A DNA stretch of 64,000 bases from Lautropia sp. Its GTDB lineage: Bacteria; Pseudomonadota; Gammaproteobacteria; Burkholderiales; Burkholderiaceae_E. The first letter of the stretch is position 1, and each line of letters starts with the position of its first letter. The stretch is taken from the NCBI GenBank assembly GCA_030527825.1, contig JAUNAC010000004.1:1-64000 (forward strand), written 5' to 3'. Under the pieces are notes generated by a model. The model did not search any database. It had not been told where the DNA came from and saw nothing but the letters and a program-made list of their open reading frames with translations. Position numbers and translations under genes: made by a program. Below, one piece after another: positions 18,363 through 33,000 of this stretch.

Positions 18363-18662
18363 ATGTCCACCAAGATCTATGTCGGTAATTTGCCGTGGCG
18401 TACCACGGATATTCAGCTGAGCGAGCTGTTCGCTGCCTATGGCGACGTGCTCAGTGTCCGTATCATTTCCGATCGCGACACCGGTCGGTCCCGGGGTTTT
18501 GCTTTTGTCACGATGGCCAGCCAGACAGCGGCCCAAGCTGCTATTGCAGCATTACATGGTTCCTTGCTGGAAGGACGGACCCTGGTGGTGAACGAGGCCA
18601 ATAATCAGGGCGGACGGCCCGGCTCCCGGCCGGCTGGATCCCGCATGGGCAACAGCGACTGA
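18363..18662 (+). CDS. Small RRM-type RNA-binding protein
   Basis: A single RNA-recognition motif of 99 residues. RNP2 is KIYVGNLPW at the very start and RNP1 is RSRGFAFVTM near residue 45, followed by ALHGSLLEGRTLVVNEA and a short Gly/Arg/Ser tail. Bacterial members of this group (Rbp-like) bind single-stranded RNA, and some are cold-induced. ATG 18363 is chosen because the RRM starts directly after it. The long leader with a terminator-like hairpin suggests RNA-level control, which is inference. Confidence 0.9.
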   Translation: MSTKIYVGNLPWRTTDIQLSELFAAYGDVLSVRIISDRDTGRSRGFAFVTMASQTAAQAAIAALHGSLLEGRTLVVNEANNQGGRPGSRPAGSRMGNSD

Positions 18663-18672
18663 AATGCTGCCT

Positions 18673-18708
18673 GCCGGGTCTTCAGGCCATGGTATGCCTG
18701 TTCCCGGC
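18673..18708. terminator. Nested hairpin between convergent RRM and ETF-QO genes
   Basis: An outer stem GCCGGG/CCCGGC (18673-18678, 18703-18708) encloses an inner CAGGC/GCCTG stem (18683-18687, 18696-18700). It fills most of the 77-base gap between two converging genes, fitting a bidirectional terminator, although no T-run follows. Confidence 0.4.
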
Positions 18709-18739
18709 TGGCAACGTCGCATCCTAGTCGTTGCGGGTG

Positions 18740-20413
18740 TTACATGTTGCTGTAATGGGGGCCGCTACCGCCTTCGGGTGGCACCCAGACAATATTCTGG
18801 GTGGGATCCTTGATATCGCAGGTCTTGCAGTGGACACAGTTCTGTGCGTTGATCTGCAGATGCAGCCCACTGCCATCGTCATGCTCGACGAATTCATAAA
18901 CGCCTGCCGGGCAGTAACGGACCTCTGGTCCGGCGTACTCGGGGAGATTGACCGAGACAGGGACTGCAGCATCTTTCAGATGCAGGTGTGCTGGCTGGTT
19001 TTCATTGTGGTGGGTAGCGGAGATAAATACCGATGACAGTCGGTCGAATGTAATTTTGCCGTCAGGTCGGGGGTAGGCGATCGGTCGACAGTCGCGCGCA
19101 GGTTTCAGATAACAGTGATCGGATTTCCTGACATGCAGCGTGAATGGCAGGCGTCCCTTGAAGATGGTCTGGTCGATGCCGACCAGCAGGCTGCCCAGAA
19201 TGAGCCCCTTGCCCATGGCCGCCTTGAAGTTGCGTGTTCGCCAGAGTTCCTGATATAGCCAGGATTGTCTAAATGCCTCGGGATAGTCCTGCAGCACATC
19301 GTGTTGACGCCCGTCTGCCAGCGCCTGTGCGATGGCCTTGGCGGCCAGCATGCCGCTCTTGATGGCGGTATGTGATCCCTTGATGCGTGCTGCGTTGAGA
19401 AAGCCTGCGTCGCAGCCCACCAGACATCCGCCTGGAAAGACCAGTTGGGGCAGGGCATTGAGGCCACCCGCTGTGATGGTACGTGCACCATATTCCAGCC
19501 GCCGCCCGCCCTCGAAGGTGGATTTGAGGGCTGGATGTGTCTTCCAGCGCTGAAATTCCTCGAATGGGGAAAGATAGGGGTTCTGGTAATTGAGGCCAAC
19601 CACGTAGCCGGCTGCTACTTGGTTATTCTCGAAATGATAGAGAAAACCGCCGCCATAGGTGGCGTTATCCAGTGGCCAGCCGGCTGTGTGTACCACCAGT
19701 CCGGGTCGAAAATGCTCGGGCTGGATCTCCCAGAGTTCCTTGATGCCGATCCCATAGCTCTGCGGATCGGCCTGGGCATCCAGTGCGAAGCGGGTAATCA
19801 GTTCCCGCCCCAGATGACCGCGTGAGCCTTCGGCAAACACGACATACTTGCTCAATAACAGCATGCCGGGCTGGAAGGTATCCGTAGGGGTGCCATCACG
19901 ACCAATTCCCATGTCGCCGGTCACGACTCCGCAGACAGCTCCCTGCGGGTTGTACTGAAGGCGTGCTGCAGCAAAGCCGGGATAGATCTCGACGCCCAGT
20001 CCTTCGGCCTGTATACCCAGCCATCGAACCAGCCGGGCCAGGCTGACAATATAGTTACCGTGGTTCTTCATCCCTGGCGGCACGGCCCAGGCGGGCGTAC
20101 GGAAACGGCTTCCGGCCGTCAGAAAAAGCACCTCGTCGGCACTGACAGCGGTCTGCAGGGGCGCACCGTCCTTTTTCCAGTCGGGCAGCAGCTCGTCCAG
20201 GGCGCGGGGGTCCATGATGGCCCCCGAGAGCGTATGGGCCCCGATTTCTGCCCCCTTTTCGATGACACAGACCTGAATGTCCTGACCTCGCAGACTGGCC
20301 AGCTGTTTGAGGTGGATGGCACTGGCCAGCCCGGCCGGCCCGGCCCCGACGATGACGACATCGAATTCCATCGAATCCCGCTCGATGTCGGCGTTGGCTT
20401 CATCTGACTGCAT
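18740..20413 (-). CDS. Electron transfer flavoprotein-ubiquinone oxidoreductase
   Basis: ETF-QO passes electrons from ETF (fed by acyl-CoA and amino-acid dehydrogenases) to ubiquinone at the inner membrane. The FAD-binding VVIVGAGPAGLASAIHL is at the N-terminus. The 4Fe-4S cluster ligands are in NCVHCKTCDIKDPTQNI near residue 528, and GGCLVGCDAGFLNAARIKGSHTAIKSG is a strong family signature. Length of 557 residues is standard. The start could be ATG 20413 or 20371; the first has AGGAAAC upstream. It is transcribed divergently from pyrG. Confidence 0.95.
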   Translation of the reverse strand: MQSDEANADIERDSMEFDVVIVGAGPAGLASAIHLKQLASLRGQDIQVCVIEKGAEIGAHTLSGAIMDPRALDELLPDWKKDGAPLQTAVSADEVLFLTAGSRFRTPAWAVPPGMKNHGNYIVSLARLVRWLGIQAEGLGVEIYPGFAAARLQYNPQGAVCGVVTGDMGIGRDGTPTDTFQPGMLLLSKYVVFAEGSRGHLGRELITRFALDAQADPQSYGIGIKELWEIQPEHFRPGLVVHTAGWPLDNATYGGGFLYHFENNQVAAGYVVGLNYQNPYLSPFEEFQRWKTHPALKSTFEGGRRLEYGARTITAGGLNALPQLVFPGGCLVGCDAGFLNAARIKGSHTAIKSGMLAAKAIAQALADGRQHDVLQDYPEAFRQSWLYQELWRTRNFKAAMGKGLILGSLLVGIDQTIFKGRLPFTLHVRKSDHCYLKPARDCRPIAYPRPDGKITFDRLSSVFISATHHNENQPAHLHLKDAAVPVSVNLPEYAGPEVRYCPAGVYEFVEHDDGSGLHLQINAQNCVHCKTCDIKDPTQNIVWVPPEGGSGPHYSNM

Positions 20414-20505
20414 GAACGTTGCTGGTTTCCTGGAGGCGCGGAGAGCATCGGGCCAGAAGACACATGCGTGACAACAGAGCGGCCCGGAGCCGTGATTGTC
20501 TGTGA

Positions 20506-23255
<2,750 letters not shown>

Positions 23256-23295
23256 ACCTGAGGGGGTGGCCATGCGCTATCCGGGAGAAAACTGA

Positions 23296-24896
<1,601 letters not shown>

Positions 24897-24986
24897 TCGG
24901 CGTTGTGATGCACAGGGTCTTTTTCTTGTACGGGATCTGACCCTGTTCAATCGATCCGGGGCATGTTCTGTCGCCGCCCCCGAGGA

Positions 24987-25042
24987 AGCCGGCTGTAGGT
25001 GTGGTATAGCGGGGTTGTCCCCGTTGCCTGCTCCGGCTTTTT
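24987..25042 (+). terminator. Terminator-like structure between eno and ftsB
   Basis: AGCCGG at 24987-24992 can pair with CCGGCT at 25033-25038, directly followed by a run of Ts to 25042. Inside the loop a second hairpin, CGGGG/CCCCG at 25010-25023 with loop TTGT, is perfect. The long outer loop makes the fold uncertain, but the layout suits partial termination downstream of eno. Confidence 0.4.
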
Positions 25043-25142
25043 CAGTATTCGTTCCGCTTCCCGTGCAATGGCGGTAGGGTGCCTGTTGCAGAAGGCGTTT
25101 TGTATGCTGTCAGGGCGTGTATTTCCGCATAATCCACTCTTC

Positions 25143-25442
25143 ATGCGTCTGCTTTTTGTCGTTCTGGTAAGCCTGCTCGTCCTGATCCAGTACCCGTTGT
25201 GGCTGGGGCAGGGAAGCTGGTCGCGTGTCTGGCAGCTTGATCAGGCATTGGCGCTGCAGCGGGAGGTCAATGCCGGTAAGCGCCTGCGCAATGAAGGATT
25301 GGAGGCTGAGGTCGAAGACCTGAGATCGGGCCACTCGGCGCTGGAGGAGCGGGCTCGCTACGGACTGGGCATGGTTCGGCCTGACGAGATTTTTGTGCAG
25401 ATCAACCCCGCACCCGATCCATCACCCACATCTGCCCGTTAA
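25143..25442 (+). CDS. ftsB: Cell division protein FtsB
   Basis: FtsB is a small bitopic protein of the FtsQLB divisome complex. From ATG 25143 it has a membrane helix at residues 2-22 (LLFVVLVSLLVLIQYPLW), then a coiled coil (LDQALALQREVNAGKRLRNEGLEAEVEDL) and the family motif ALEERARYGLGMVRPDEIFVQI. 99 residues. The location after eno is typical. Longer in-frame starts from 24999 would put the helix in the middle and are unlikely. Confidence 0.92.
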   Translation: MRLLFVVLVSLLVLIQYPLWLGQGSWSRVWQLDQALALQREVNAGKRLRNEGLEAEVEDLRSGHSALEERARYGLGMVRPDEIFVQINPAPDPSPTSAR

Positions 25443-25539
25443 TCCAGCCGTCGGCTTGCTGGCCTCTGCGTGGGCAGGGCCTTTCGGTGGTTGTGGATCC
25501 CTGCAGTATCCCCCTTCCGGCGCACAGAGTCCCTGCATG

Positions 25540-26505
25540 TCAGGGGGTCATGGCCGGGATGTTGTCGGGTTGTCCAGAAGGCTGGTCGTTGGCAAAGAGC
25601 ACAGCCACCTGCTGGGCATCAAAACGGTAGGGGAGTCGGCAGAATTCGCAGTTGACCTGGATGGCGCCTTGCTGTTCGGCCAGGATGCTGTCAACCTCAG
25701 TTTTCCCCAGCATTTTCAGCATGCTGGCGACCTTGTCACGCGAGCAGGTGCATTCGAAGCGGGGCCTGCGCCGGTCGAAGGCGTGGATGTCTGTTTCCCA
25801 GAACAGGCGGTGCAGAACCTCTTCGGGGGCCAGCGTCAGCATTTCTTCACGGGTCAGGGTATCGGCTAGCGCCTGAACTTGTTCCCAAAGCAGCCGCCTT
25901 TCGTCACGGTCGGTGGCCAGCTGATCCGCACTGTCCGCGTCCGGCATGAGCTGCAGCAACAGCCCGAACGCGCTCTGTTCATCGGCAGATAGCCACAGCC
26001 GGGACGGAAGCTGTTCCGAGAGGCCCATGTAGTTCTCCAGCACTTCGGCCACCGTGTCGCCCTCGAAGGGAATGATGCCCTGGTAGGGATTGTCCAGCCC
26101 ACGGGAAGCATCGCTGCCCTGCCGGGCAGGGAGCAGGGTCACCACAAAGCGTCCCTGCCCATCCGGATTCACCAGATCACCAAATGATGCATCATGGGGA
26201 ATGGCTGTGCCATCCTGGAGTTTGACCGTTGCCCGGAAGCGGCCATCGGCCTGACACTCCGCCACGAACAGCCGGGCAGGGCCACTGCCCTGAATCTGCA
26301 GTAGCAGGCTGCCGTCGAATTTCAGTGAGGAGGCGAGCAACAGGCCGGCAGCTGCCAGTTCACCCAGGCGTTCGCGTACGGTGGGCGGAATGTCCCGGCC
26401 GCCGTACTGCTGGTGATGCGTCACGATGGGTAGCCAGCTTTTGTCCAACCGCACGACCTGCCCGCGTACACGGTTGTTGAAGCCAAATCGAATCAGGGAA
26501 TCCAT
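25540..26505 (-). CDS. hslO: Redox-regulated chaperone Hsp33
   Basis: Hsp33 is a cytosolic holdase activated by oxidative unfolding. The four zinc-binding cysteines are in FECTCSRDK (CxC) and NCEFCRLPY (CxxC) in the last 70 residues, and EVDSILAEQQGAIQVNCEFC is diagnostic. The N-terminal substrate-binding domain shows LKFDGSLLLQIQGSGPARLFVAE. 321 residues. Its start overlaps the end of the gamma-carbonic anhydrase gene by 13 bases, so the two are coupled. Confidence 0.94.
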   Translation of the reverse strand: MDSLIRFGFNNRVRGQVVRLDKSWLPIVTHHQQYGGRDIPPTVRERLGELAAAGLLLASSLKFDGSLLLQIQGSGPARLFVAECQADGRFRATVKLQDGTAIPHDASFGDLVNPDGQGRFVVTLLPARQGSDASRGLDNPYQGIIPFEGDTVAEVLENYMGLSEQLPSRLWLSADEQSAFGLLLQLMPDADSADQLATDRDERRLLWEQVQALADTLTREEMLTLAPEEVLHRLFWETDIHAFDRRRPRFECTCSRDKVASMLKMLGKTEVDSILAEQQGAIQVNCEFCRLPYRFDAQQVAVLFANDQPSGQPDNIPAMTP

Positions 26506-27020
26506 TCTGTCAGTTCTCTTGTGTAGCGCTGCGCATGTGAGCGGTAGGTCGCGGCAGATTTTGCCAGGGCGGCGATTTCATCCGGTGTGAGCGGACGCAC
26601 GGCCCTGGCCGGTGCACCCAGGATCAGCCAGCCATCCTCGAACTGCCTGCCTTCGGTCACCAGCGCACCGGCTCCTACCAGACAGTTGCGGCCAATACGG
26701 GCGCGATTCAAGACCACTGCCTGCATGCCGATGAGACTGTGATCGCCAATTTCGCAGCCATGCAGTATGGCCTGATGACCGACCGTGACCTGACGGCCCA
26801 GTGTCAGCGGCGTGTCGGGATCAACGTGCAGCACGGCGTTGTCCTGGATATTGCTGCCCGCGCCGATCCGGATGGGCGCGTTATCACCACGCAGAACGGC
26901 ACCGAACCAGACGCTGCTCTCATCCTGCAGCATGACATCGCCAATCAGGGTGGCGGAAGGGGCTAGCCACGCGGTGGGCGCCAGACTGGGATGCATCGGA
27001 CCAAGGGCATAGCAGGGCAT
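26493..27020 (-). CDS. Gamma-carbonic-anhydrase-like hexapeptide-repeat protein
   Basis: A left-handed beta-helix protein of the YrdA/PaaY group, 175 residues. Hexapeptide repeats run from SATLIGDV through SSVWFGAVLRGDNAPIRIG and NIQDNAVLHVD to GHQAILHGCEIGDHSLIGMQA. The three metal-ligand histidines are visible in LHVD, GHQ and LHG. Enzymatic carbonic anhydrase activity is not guaranteed in this group. It is first in a two-gene unit with hslO and divergent from the PHP gene. Confidence 0.9.
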   Translation of the reverse strand: MPCYALGPMHPSLAPTAWLAPSATLIGDVMLQDESSVWFGAVLRGDNAPIRIGAGSNIQDNAVLHVDPDTPLTLGRQVTVGHQAILHGCEIGDHSLIGMQAVVLNRARIGRNCLVGAGALVTEGRQFEDGWLILGAPARAVRPLTPDEIAALAKSAATYRSHAQRYTRELTEWIP

Positions 27021-27119
27021 CAGTGTTTCCTGGGACGGTGGAACAAGGTGGGGTCTGTATTAAGTGCGGCGTCTGTTAGATACTGCTGCCTGGCCGTTGC
27101 ATGAGACGCCCGGATCGAC

Positions 27120-28004
27120 ATGTATCCTAATATCGACCTTCACAGCCATTCTACCCGCTCCGACGGTACCCTCTCGCCAACGGCATTGGTGCAGCGGGCC
27201 GTCACCCGGGGGGTGCATGTGCTGGCCCTGACTGACCATGATGTGCAGGATGGCGTGCCCGAGGCGCAGCAGGCGGCGCAGTCGCTGGGTCTGGTACTGG
27301 TCGCCGGGGTGGAGGTATCGGTGACCTGGGCTGACGAAACGATTCATGTGGTCGGTCTGCGGGTCGATCCGGAGGACCCTGGCCTGCAGGCCGGCCTGGC
27401 TGCGAACCGGGCAGGCCGTGCGGAGCGGGCAAAGCAGATTGCACGGGTGCTGGAGCAGCATGGGGTGCCGGATGCCTGGGCGGGTGCCCTGCGCTATGCC
27501 GGGAATCCAGAATTGCTTGCACGCAGCCATTTTGGTCGTTATCTGGTTGCATCGGGCTATTGTCGCGACCAGCGCGACGTCTTCGAGCACTGGCTGGTGC
27601 GGGGCAAACCCGGATATGTGCCACAGTGCTGGGCAACGCTGTCGCAGGCCGTTGGCTGGATCCGGGGTGCTGGCGGGGTGGCGGTGCTGGCGCACCCGGC
27701 GCGTTACCGTCTGGATGAACTCCGGTTATGGGCGCTGGCCCAGGCTTTCCGTGAGGCGGGCGGTCAGGCAATCGAGGTGGTGTCGGGAGGCCACTCGGCG
27801 GCGGATGTGGCCCGGTTTGCTGGCTGGGCGCAGACGCTGGGGCTCATGGCATCACGTGGTTCGGATTTTCATGACCCTGCCGAGAGTCGTGTGGATCTGG
27901 GTCAGGTGGCCAGGTTACCACCTGGTCTGACGCCGGTCTGGGCTGACTGGCCCGAAGTACAGAACGTGCCGGGTGGTGCGGCCGCCACGGCCCCCTGGTC
28001 GTGA
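27120..28004 (+). CDS. PHP-domain phosphoesterase (RNase AM / YciV type)
   Basis: Begins with the metal-binding IDLHSHSTRSDGTLSP; ALTDHD and VAGVEVSV follow. GVAVLAHPARY and GSDFH are later PHP ligand motifs. At 294 residues and with this layout it matches YciV (Rnm), which hydrolyses 3',5'-nucleoside bisphosphates and trims 5' ends of short RNAs. It starts 99 bases from the divergent carbonic anhydrase-like gene, and the Sua5/YciO-type gene follows by 34 bases, a pairing also seen in many proteobacteria. Confidence 0.88.
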   Translation: MYPNIDLHSHSTRSDGTLSPTALVQRAVTRGVHVLALTDHDVQDGVPEAQQAAQSLGLVLVAGVEVSVTWADETIHVVGLRVDPEDPGLQAGLAANRAGRAERAKQIARVLEQHGVPDAWAGALRYAGNPELLARSHFGRYLVASGYCRDQRDVFEHWLVRGKPGYVPQCWATLSQAVGWIRGAGGVAVLAHPARYRLDELRLWALAQAFREAGGQAIEVVSGGHSAADVARFAGWAQTLGLMASRGSDFHDPAESRVDLGQVARLPPGLTPVWADWPEVQNVPGGAAATAPWS

Positions 28005-28038
28005 CCGTCTCATTTCCATTGTCAAAGGAGGTACCGAG

Positions 28039-28659
28039 ATGAAACGTATCGAGATACATCCCGTTAATCCCCAGCCACGGCTGATTCATCAGGTAGCGGG
28101 GCAATTCCAGAAAGGAGCCCTGGTTGCCCTGCCCACGGATGCCAGTTACGTACTGGCCTGTCATCTGGAGGATCGTGATGCGGTCGGACGAATGCGGCAG
28201 GTGCGAGGCATTGATGAGCGCCATCTGCTGACCCTGCTCTGTCGTGATCTGTCCGAATTGTCCCAGTATGCCCAGGTGGATAACCGCCAGTTCCGCTTTC
28301 TGAAGGAATGGACGCCGGGCGCCTATACCTTCATTCTGCCGGCTACGCGTGAGGTACCGCGGCGTCTGATGCATCCGTCACGCAAGACGCTCGGTCTGCG
28401 GGTGCCGGATTCGCCCATTGTGCTGGCGCTGCTGGGAGAGCTGGGTGTGCCGCTGCTGTGTGCGTCACTGATCCTGCCAGAGGACGAACATCCGCTTGCC
28501 GATCCGGACGATATTGAGGCCCGGATCGGCAAGCGCATTGATCTGCTGGTCGATGGGGGTGCAGGGCACCTGGAGCCGACCAGTGTCATTGATGTCACGG
28601 GTGACGAGCCCCTGATCCAGCGGGTCGGGCTGGGGCCGGTGGAGGCCATGCTGCGCTGA
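28039..28659 (+). CDS. YciO/Sua5/YrdC-family L-threonylcarbamoyladenylate synthase-like protein
   Basis: A 206-residue YrdC-fold protein. GALVALPTDASYVLACHLEDRDAVGRMRQVRGID, FTWTPGAYTFILPATREVPRR-like and LGLRVPDSPIVLALL segments follow the family. The usual catalytic KxR-type pattern reads less clearly than in TsaC, and YciO proteins are more distant, so true t6A synthesis is uncertain. AAAGGAGGT at 28024-28032, a near-perfect ribosome-binding site, fixes ATG 28039. Confidence 0.85.
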   Translation: MKRIEIHPVNPQPRLIHQVAGQFQKGALVALPTDASYVLACHLEDRDAVGRMRQVRGIDERHLLTLLCRDLSELSQYAQVDNRQFRFLKEWTPGAYTFILPATREVPRRLMHPSRKTLGLRVPDSPIVLALLGELGVPLLCASLILPEDEHPLADPDDIEARIGKRIDLLVDGGAGHLEPTSVIDVTGDEPLIQRVGLGPVEAMLR

Positions 28660-28744
28660 TGTGCTGTCTACGGCGGCGCGGTGCAGCGGCGGGGAGGAAG
28701 GGCATAGAATGCGGGGAATACTGTCATCCTGTCTGTTTCCCCTT

Positions 28745-30064
28745 ATGTCGCCTACTTCGCCTTCCTTGCCACGTGTCCTGACCGGCATCACCACCACGGG
28801 CAGCCCGCATCTGGGTAATTACGCTGGCGCCATCCGTCCGGCCATTGCTGCCAGTCGCAGTGGCGAGGTGGACAGTTTTTTCTTCCTGGCCGATCTGCAC
28901 GGCCTGATCAAGTGCCCTGAACCGGCCCGCATCCAGCGTTCGACCCTGGAGATTGCTGCCTGCTGGCTGGCTGCCGGCCTGGATCCCGAACGGGTGACGT
29001 TCTACCGCCAGTCGGACATTCCGGAAATTCCGCAACTGTGCTGGTATCTGACCTGCGTGACCGCCAAGGGCCTGCTCAACCGCGCCCATGCTTACAAGGC
29101 AGCCAATGACCGCAACCGGGAGGCGGGACAGGACCCGGATGCGGACGTGACCGCTGGACTCTATATGTATCCGGTACTGATGGCGGCGGATATTCTGGCC
29201 TTCAGTGCGCACCGCGTGCCAGTCGGCATAGATCAGGTGCAGCATCTGGAAATTGCCCGCGATGTGGCCCAGCGCTTCAACCATGTCTATGGCGAGGTGC
29301 TGACGCTGCCGCAGGTTCAGATCGACGAGCAGGTCGGCACCCTGCCGGGGCTGGATGGCCGCAAGATGAGCAAGAGCTATAACAACACCATTGGCCTGTT
29401 TGTCGAGCGCGCCCAGCTGCAGCGCCTCATTGCGGGCATCGTGACCGACTCAACGCCGCCGGGTGAACCGAAGCAGACGCAGGGTTCGGCACTGTTCCAG
29501 CTTTATCAGGCATTTGCCAGTCCGGAGGAAACCGCCGCCTTTGCGCGGGCCTTTGCCGACGGCATCGGCTGGGGGGATGCCAAGCAGGCGCTGTTCGAGA
29601 TGCTGGATCGTACGCTCGCGCCGATGCGCGAGCGTTATACGGCGCTGGTGGCTGAACCGGAGGCCATCGAAAAGGTGCTGGCGATGGGGGCGGACAAGGC
29701 TCGGGCCGTCTGTAGCCCCCTGGTTGCGGCGGTGCGCGAGGCAGTGGGCATCCGCACGCTGGTCGGGACTGCGCCGGCCAGGTCAGCCGCCGCTGTGGGT
29801 GTCGCAGCCGGCACGGTGCTGCGGCCTATGCTCAAGCAGTACCGGGGCCGGGATGGAATGTTTTATTTCAAACTGCAGACGGGTGAGGGAGATCTGCTGT
29901 TGCAGAGTCTGGGATTCAGTGATCCGAAGGAGGGGGGCGCCTGTATCGGACGGCTGAAGGCTAACCCGCAGGGCTGGATGGCTGAACAGAACCACTTGCA
30001 GGCCGTGCCCGAGACCGGGCATGCGGCTGTGGTGACCGCGCTGCGTCAATTGGCCGAGGGTTGA
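28745..30064 (+). CDS. trpS: Tryptophanyl-tRNA synthetase with C-terminal extension
   Basis: Charges tRNA-Trp. The HIGH-like motif is TTGSPHLGNYAG and the KMSKS motif is LDGRKMSKSYNNT. From ATG 28745 it is 439 residues, about 100 longer than minimal TrpS. The final 60 residues (YFKLQTGEGDLLLQS, GACIGRLKAN) resemble a small DUF1508/YegP-like fold, as in the longer pseudomonad-type TrpS. ATG 28709 has a good GGAGGAAGG site in front, so a 12-residue longer start is possible. Confidence 0.93.
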   Translation: MSPTSPSLPRVLTGITTTGSPHLGNYAGAIRPAIAASRSGEVDSFFFLADLHGLIKCPEPARIQRSTLEIAACWLAAGLDPERVTFYRQSDIPEIPQLCWYLTCVTAKGLLNRAHAYKAANDRNREAGQDPDADVTAGLYMYPVLMAADILAFSAHRVPVGIDQVQHLEIARDVAQRFNHVYGEVLTLPQVQIDEQVGTLPGLDGRKMSKSYNNTIGLFVERAQLQRLIAGIVTDSTPPGEPKQTQGSALFQLYQAFASPEETAAFARAFADGIGWGDAKQALFEMLDRTLAPMRERYTALVAEPEAIEKVLAMGADKARAVCSPLVAAVREAVGIRTLVGTAPARSAAAVGVAAGTVLRPMLKQYRGRDGMFYFKLQTGEGDLLLQSLGFSDPKEGGACIGRLKANPQGWMAEQNHLQAVPETGHAAVVTALRQLAEG

Positions 30065-30086
30065 TCCGGGCGCTTGGTGCTGCGAT

Positions 30087-33000
30087 TCACAGGATGCCGG
30101 TCAGCTCCCGCTTGCGCAGGTATTCCGGCAGTTTCTGGGGGGGCAGGGCTGCACAGATGAAGTGTCCCTGCATCATTCTGCAGCCCATGTCGCGCAGTGC
30201 TTTCATTTCCTGGGCTGTTTCTACCCCTTCGGCAATGACCTGCAGTTTCAGCTTTTCGGCCAGGGTCATGATGGCCTGCATGATGGCTGCGTTATTCTGG
30301 TTGTCGGGCAGACCACGAATGAAATCTTGGTCGATCTTCAGGCCGCTGATCGGCAGATGGCGCAGGTAGGACAGCGAAGCGTAGCCGGTGCCGAAGTTGT
30401 CGATCATGACCTGCACGCCCAGCCGGCGCAGTGCGGTCATCTGTGCGATGGTGCGGTTGGATGCTTCGATCAGGGTGTTTTCGGTCAGTTCCAGCCGCAG
30501 CTGCTCGGGCCGTACACCGTATTCGTCGAGCATGCCTTTGAGCTGCGCCAGAAAGCCGTCTTCATTGATCTGATTGGGTGAGATGTTGACAGACACCACC
30601 AGATTGCCGTGCCGCTGTAAATCAAGCTTTTGCCGATCCTGCAGGGCACGGCGGATCGTCCAGGTGGCGAGCTGCTTCATGACGTTGCTCTGTTCGGCTG
30701 AGGGCAGGAACTGCTCCGGCATCAGCAGACCCTGGCTGGGATGACGCCAGCGGATCAGCCCTTCCATGCCCACTACCTGCAGATCAAAGCTGGAGATGAC
30801 GGGCTGGTAATGCAGCTCGACCTCGCCGCGCTCAATGGCCAGCGGAAACTCGTTGCTGAGCTGCACCTGCGCAACCTTGGCAGATTTCAGACTCGGACTG
30901 TAGAAACGGACATCGTTGCGGCCTTCCGATTTCACGGTATACATCGCGGCATCGGCGCACTTGATGAGGGTGGTGGCATCCTTGCCGTTTTGCGGAGACA
31001 GGGCTACGCCGATACTGGCGGACAGAAAATGTGCCCGTTCCTGCAGGATGAATGGCCGTTCGACAGCGGCCAGCACCTTGCGGGCAATGACCTCGACCTT
31101 GGCGGCATCGTTCTGGTTGTCCAGCAGCAGAATGAATTCATCGCCGCCGACGCGGCTGGCGATATTGTTCTGCCCGATGGTGTCCTTGAAGCGACGGGCC
31201 ACCTCCACCAGCACCTGGTCCCCGGCCTGGTGGCCCAGGGTGTCATTGATGGCTTTGTAGCGATCCAGGTCGATGTAGAGGATGGCCATGGGCTGTCCGC
31301 GGGTCAGACGGCTTTCCAGTTTCTCAGCCAGGTATTTGCGGTTGGGCAGGCCAGTCAGGGCATCGTGCTGGGACTGGCGCCGCAACTGCGCCTCCAGTCG
31401 TTCGCGTTCAATGTACTGGGACAGCAGTCGCGACAGAATGTCGGCCAGATTCTGCACCAGTGCATTGCCTTCAAATCTGCGATTGGTGAAGAACACCAGT
31501 AACGAGATGATCTTGCTGTTGTCTTTGATCGGAGCCAGCAGGGCGGCTTCCAGATCCAGCTCGTTCATCTGGTAGCGTTTGAAGAAGTCGGCCAGGTTGT
31601 CATTTCTGCGGTTCAGCCAGAGCTGGTCACCGTCGCGTATGACTTTGGCCTCAGGGGAGTTGGCCAGCAGCACCATGCTTGGGCCGAGGGTATCCAGCAT
31701 GTTCTGCAGGGAGGGAACGCCCCATTTTTCCGGCATGGTCACGCGTGCGCTTTCCGGGGTCGGCCGGATGTGTATTCCACCCTGCCAGTTCAGGGTTTCG
31801 CAGACCAGCTGGATGACAGCCGTCAATGCGACGGACTCGTCCTGGCCACGACAGTCCTGCAGCAGCTTGACGATATCGGATTCCAGTCGTAGGAGCAGAT
31901 TCTGATGGGTTTCCTGGGTGACATTGCGCCCAACGCCGCGATAGTAGCGCTCGCCTGTGACAGGGTCGCTCATCGGCTGGGCAGAGAGAGAGAGGGTGAG
32001 CAGGCTTAGGGTAGGGGTCAGCACACCGAATTCAAAATCCCGGATACGCTCACCGCGCCTGAGGGAGTCCTCCAGGTGGCGCCAGCCAGCTTGTGGATCA
32101 CGCAGCAGTAACTGACGGGCCTGCTGCAGATGTTCTGGCTTGATCAGGGCCGGTTTCTGGCTTGTAGCACGGGTGGTTGAGGTTGCCGGTTTCGTCTGCT
32201 GTGTGCCCGCCCGGGTAGCATTGGCGATTTTCTGGGCCAGCATCATTTCACCGGCCCAGGGAATATTGATATCGCGGCCTTGATTTTTATCGATGTTTTT
32301 ATTGTCGCCCCGGTCTGTACGGGATTCCGGCGCCTGGCCACCGAATTTCTTGCCCAGAATCTCGTGTGCCCAGCCTTTGAGCATCTCGGGTATCTGGTCA
32401 GAAATTTTGCGGACACGGAATGACTCGTCCAGCTCCCAGTCCCAGTCTGCGCTCAGCTCGGTCAGGTTGAGGTATTTCTCCTTTTCAGCTTTGAGCTGGG
32501 TGGCACTGTCCTTGCTCTGGGTGATGTCCTGCGCTACACCAGCCAGGCGGATGACCTGACCGTTGCGGTCGACTTCCGGTTTTCCTACCCACCTCACCCA
32601 GATTGGGGTGGTGCCGTGTTTGGTATAGCGGAACTCCAGGTCGATGGGCTGGAGCAGGGCGATTTTCTGGCGATGCTCATCTTTGAAAACTTCCTGGTCT
32701 TTTTCCGGGATGAAAATGATGAATGACTGCTGCGAAATGCAGACCTGACCTTTCTCCAGTCCGAATACCTCATAGCATCCATCGCTCATATGGATCATCC
32801 GGGTCTTCTGATCCCACACCCAGGAGCCAATGTGCGCCAGTCCTTCGGCTATGCCATACTGTTTCTGAAGCTCCTGCAGGCGCTGGTTGTTAATCTGCAC
32901 ATCGCGCAGGTCTTCTGCCACATTGAGCAGGCTGTAGGCAAAGAGCGTGAGGGCGAACAGCGCAACCGGAGACAGGTACATCATGTAAGTGCCGACCCAT

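Noticed and set aside
28700-28712. TAGAAT as a -10 box for trpS
   Set aside because: The hexamer overlaps a possible ribosome-binding/start region and no -35 stands at the right distance.
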